This document shows, piece by piece, positions 12,703 through 17,451 of a stretch of 17,451 nucleotides of DNA. The position numbers and the translations under genes were made by a program. Within the stretch, counting starts at the first letter, position 1, and each line of letters opens with the position of its first letter. The notes beneath the pieces were generated by a model. It searched no databases, was not told where the DNA came from, and was given only the letters and a program-made list of their open reading frames with translations. This stretch comes from an uncultured Eubacteriales bacterium (GTDB taxonomy: Bacteria > Bacillota > Clostridia > Oscillospirales > Acutalibacteraceae), in the NCBI GenBank assembly GCA_900321905.1, contig ONXZ01000038.1:1-17451 (forward strand), written 5' to 3'.

Positions 12703-13887
12703 TTATTTAAGTAATTCAACAATTCTGCCTGCGGCAGTTTTTGTGTCGTCAGGGTTACCGAACGTAGTAAAGCGGAAATAACCGTCGCCGTTTTCGCCAA
12801 AGCCAACGCCCGGTGTGCCGACAATCTGCGCCTTTTCGAACAGCAGGTCAAAGAATTCCCAACTCGTCATACCGTCGGGACATTTCATCCAGATATACGG
12901 CGCATTTTTTCCGCCACAGTACCATGCGCCAACCTTGTCAAGCGCGCTCATCAGCACTTTTGCGTTATCCTTGTACACCCGAATATTCGCCTTAATCTGC
13001 GCCTGTCCCTCTTCGGTAAACACAGCCGCCGCACCTTTTTGGATAATATACGAAACGCCGTTTGTCTTGGTGGTGCGGTTTCTCACCCACATATCGTTAA
13101 GGTGCATACCGTTACGCTCAAGTGTTTTTGGTATAACGGTGTAGCCGCAGCGTGTACCTGTAAAACCTGCCGTTTTAGACAGCGAGCAAATCTCAATAGC
13201 ACAGGTCTTTGCACCGTCAATTTCAAAAATGCTGTGCGGTATATCTTCATCATCAATGAACGCTTCATATGCGGCGTCAAAAAGAATAACGCTGCCGTTT
13301 TTATTGGCAAATTCAACCCACGCCTGCAGTTTTTCTTTTGTATAGACTGCGCCTGTAGGATTGTTAGGCGAGCAAATATAAATAATATCCGCCTTAACGC
13401 TGTCGTCTGGGTACGGAGCAAAGTCGTCTTTTTCGCCAGCGTGATAATGTAAAATTTTGCGCCCTGCGATTATATTTGCGTCAACATATGCAGGGTACGC
13501 AGGCTCGATAACAAGCGCAGAACTGCTGCTGTCAAACAGGTCGAGTATATCGCCGAGCTCGTCGCTCGCGCCGCTTGAAACAAACACCTCGTCGGTATCA
13601 AGCAAAACGCCGCGTTTTTTGTAATGCTCCGCAATCGCGCTGCGCAAAAACGGCGCGCCGCACTCGGGCATATAACCCATAAAGGTTTTTTTGTCCGCCT
13701 GGTCGTCCACCGCACTGTGCAGCGCGTCAATAACAGCGCCGCACAGGGGCAGAGAAACATCGCCTATACCGAGCCGCAAAAGCCGCTGTGAGGAGTGGAT
13801 TTCCATATAGGCGTCTGTTTTCTTGGCAATATTATAAAACAAATATGAATCCTTTAAGTTTGCGTAATTCATATTGGGAGTAAGCAT
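12703..13887 (-). CDS. dapL: LL-diaminopimelate aminotransferase
   Basis: A 394-residue fold-type I PLP aminotransferase. It converts tetrahydrodipicolinate plus glutamate directly to LL-diaminopimelate for lysine and peptidoglycan. Features: the NMNYANLKDSYLF N-terminus typical of DapL, LGIGDVSLPL, TFMGYMPECG, the pyridine-ring motifs SPNNPTG (173-179) and DAAYEAF (D204, Y207), the Schiff-base lysine in SLSKTAGFTGTR (K238) and the phosphate-binding R246. AGGAGAG lies before the ATG and overlaps the end of pyrG, from which it is separated by one base. The co-transcription with pyrG is not an obvious pathway link. Glutamate, its amino donor, is made by the gdhA product encoded upstream on the same strand. 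Confidence 0.9.
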   Translation of the reverse strand: MLTPNMNYANLKDSYLFYNIAKKTDAYMEIHSSQRLLRLGIGDVSLPLCGAVIDALHSAVDDQADKKTFMGYMPECGAPFLRSAIAEHYKKRGVLLDTDEVFVSSGASDELGDILDLFDSSSSALVIEPAYPAYVDANIIAGRKILHYHAGEKDDFAPYPDDSVKADIIYICSPNNPTGAVYTKEKLQAWVEFANKNGSVILFDAAYEAFIDDEDIPHSIFEIDGAKTCAIEICSLSKTAGFTGTRCGYTVIPKTLERNGMHLNDMWVRNRTTKTNGVSYIIQKGAAAVFTEEGQAQIKANIRVYKDNAKVLMSALDKVGAWYCGGKNAPYIWMKCPDGMTSWEFFDLLFEKAQIVGTPGVGFGENGDGYFRFTTFGNPDDTKTAAGRIVELLK

Positions 13888-13888
13888 T

Positions 13889-15650
<1,762 letters not shown>

Positions 15651-15661
15651 TGTCTTTCTCC

Positions 15662-15705
15662 AAAAAAGTGACAAAGGCGCCTCGGTTTTCACCAAGACAC
15701 CTTTG
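15662..15705 (-). terminator. Intrinsic terminator between gdhA and the small gene-pyrG-dapL operon (possible attenuator)
   Basis: A 15-bp stem (15672-15686 with 15691-15705, some G-T pairs) with a tetraloop (GAAA on the minus strand) is followed on the minus strand by a six-T run. It can end gdhA transcripts. Because the stem ends only 12 bases before the small gene's ribosome binding region, it could equally attenuate the downstream operon. Confidence 0.75.
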
Positions 15706-15708
15706 CCT

Positions 15709-15737
15709 TATATAAAAGTTTGTTATAGGTTAAATAA
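15709..15737 (-). promoter_or_regulatory. Weak candidate promoter for the small gene-pyrG-dapL operon
   Basis: On the minus strand TTATTT (15737-15732), a 17-base spacer and TATATA (15714-15709). The -35 match is poor. If used, transcription would begin at the foot of the terminator hairpin. Confidence 0.3.
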
Positions 15738-15744
15738 CTGTTTG

Positions 15745-15795
15745 AGCGTAGCGAGTAACTTCTTTGGCTTCCCCTTGGGGGGAAGGCAAATCGGT
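15745..15795. repeat. Possible dispersed palindromic element in the gdhA-pyrG spacer
   Basis: The segment contains CTTCCCC-TTGG-GGGGAAG (15769-15786), a perfect 7-bp hairpin with no T-run. The wording CTTTGGCTTCCCCTTGGGGGG resembles short intergenic repeats widespread in gut Clostridia, from memory only. No second copy is present in this window. Confidence 0.35.
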
Positions 15796-15803
15796 TAATC
15801 TTA

Positions 15804-17150
<1,347 letters not shown>

Positions 17151-17163
17151 CTAAAAAGCAGAA

Positions 17164-17201
17164 AAAGGCACCTATAGTATCAACATACTACAGACGCCTT
17201 T
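17164..17201 (-). terminator. Terminator hairpin in the gdhA leader (attenuator candidate)
   Basis: A fully paired 17-bp stem (17164-17180 with 17185-17201, several G-T pairs) with a 4-base loop. On the minus strand it is followed by a T-run (TTTTTCTGCTTTTT) and then by AGGAGG of gdhA. It thus lies between promoter and gene, not after a gene. Confidence 0.75.
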
Positions 17202-17228
17202 GTCCGAATATTTACTTAAAAAGATAAA

Positions 17229-17254
17229 GAGTCCTTGGGTATACCCAAAGACTC
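17229..17254 (-). promoter_or_regulatory. First hairpin of the gdhA leader
   Basis: GAGTC...GACTC arms enclose the perfect palindrome TTGGGTATACCCAA, giving a long stem upstream of the leader terminator. Just 5' of it in the transcript, AAAGGCA (17264-17258) is exactly complementary to TGCCTTT in the terminator's 3' arm (17170-17164), so an alternative fold is possible. Confidence 0.6.
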
Positions 17255-17274
17255 CATTGCCTTTACAAGTTAGT

Positions 17275-17303
17275 ATCATACACCGATAAGAATGATTTGT
17301 CAA
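17275..17303 (-). promoter_or_regulatory. gdhA: Promoter of gdhA
   Basis: On the minus strand consensus TTGACA (17303-17298), a 17-base spacer and TATGAT (17280-17275), placing the start about 130 bases before the gdhA ATG. Confidence 0.8.
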
Positions 17304-17321
17304 GAACTTTTTTTATTTTCA

Positions 17322-17435
17322 TCAGCCGCAGTCGCCGCACATCCAGTCGCAAGCAAGGCTGAGCGCTGCAATAGCAAGAAGTCCTGCTGCCAACATAGCG
17401 AGCAAGACCATATCGACAATAAAAATCTCGTGCAT
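17322..17435 (-). CDS. Possible 37-residue Cys-rich membrane peptide
   Basis: From ATG 17435 the minus strand encodes a 37-residue peptide: a short MHEIFIVDM start, a hydrophobic helix rich in Leu and Ala (about 8-28), and a tail ACDWMCGDCG with three Cys, the last two as CGDC. An AGGA about 12 bases upstream is a poor ribosome binding site. The frame remains open to the window edge, so the true start may be further upstream. A helix followed by a Cys motif parallels the FeoB-associated protein at 10893-11105, but I recognise no family. Confidence 0.4.
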   Translation of the reverse strand: MHEIFIVDMVLLAMLAAGLLAIAALSLACDWMCGDCG

Positions 17436-17451
17436 TCTTTTATTATTCCTA

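Overview
The window looks like a chromosomal segment of an anaerobic, probably gut-associated member of the Firmicutes (Clostridia, Oscillospiraceae/Ruminococcaceae-like). Grounds for this are the moderate GC content, AGGAGG-type ribosome binding sites, tightly packed operons, the LL-diaminopimelate aminotransferase route to lysine, a FeoA-FeoA-FeoB iron uptake operon, hexameric NADP-type glutamate dehydrogenase, and oxygen-sensitive 2-hydroxyacyl-CoA dehydratase-type proteins. The genus assignment is inference. I see no rRNA, tRNA, CRISPR array, transposase or phage gene, and no gene-free stretch longer than 300 bases (the longest, 6394-6580, is 187 bases).

Bases 1-634: the C-terminal end of a B12-dependent methionine synthase (plus strand), cut by the window edge, and a bidirectional terminator. 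Bases 637-6393 (minus strand, transcribed right to left) hold a compact eight-gene operon. In transcription order it encodes a His-rich small protein, two HgdB/HgdA-like subunits, an HgdC-like [4Fe-4S] ATPase, a 54-residue membrane protein, a CooT-like nickel protein, a CooC-like nickel-insertion ATPase and a short acetyl-CoA-synthase-like protein. Nickel-enzyme maturation factors are thus combined with an ATP-driven low-potential electron system, yet no CO dehydrogenase and no complete acetyl-CoA synthase are present. This is the most intriguing part of the window. One hypothesis is reductive reactivation of the neighbouring methionine synthase, which ends after its cobalamin domain and has no reactivation domain of its own.

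Bases 6524-7387 (plus): a flavodoxin and a ferritin-like diiron protein. Bases 7438-11166 form an iron module: a DtxR-type regulator on the minus strand, divergent from feoA-feoA-feoB and an FeoB-associated Cys-rich membrane protein. The feo promoter carries two GTTAG...CTAAC palindromes that resemble DtxR/IdeR boxes. The feoB reading frame is intact from the Walker A motif to its stop, but it has no start codon: it lies in the same frame as the second feoA, directly after that gene's TAA.

Bases 11171-12634 (minus): a lone rhamnulokinase whose promoter is flanked by an 11-bp inverted repeat. Bases 12636-15650 (minus): a 53-residue unknown protein, CTP synthase (pyrG) and LL-diaminopimelate aminotransferase (dapL), spaced one base apart. 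Bases 15804-17303 (minus): glutamate dehydrogenase, behind a strong promoter and a structured leader with an intrinsic terminator immediately before the ribosome binding site, which suggests transcription attenuation. At the right edge a possible 37-residue Cys-rich membrane peptide is encoded (minus).
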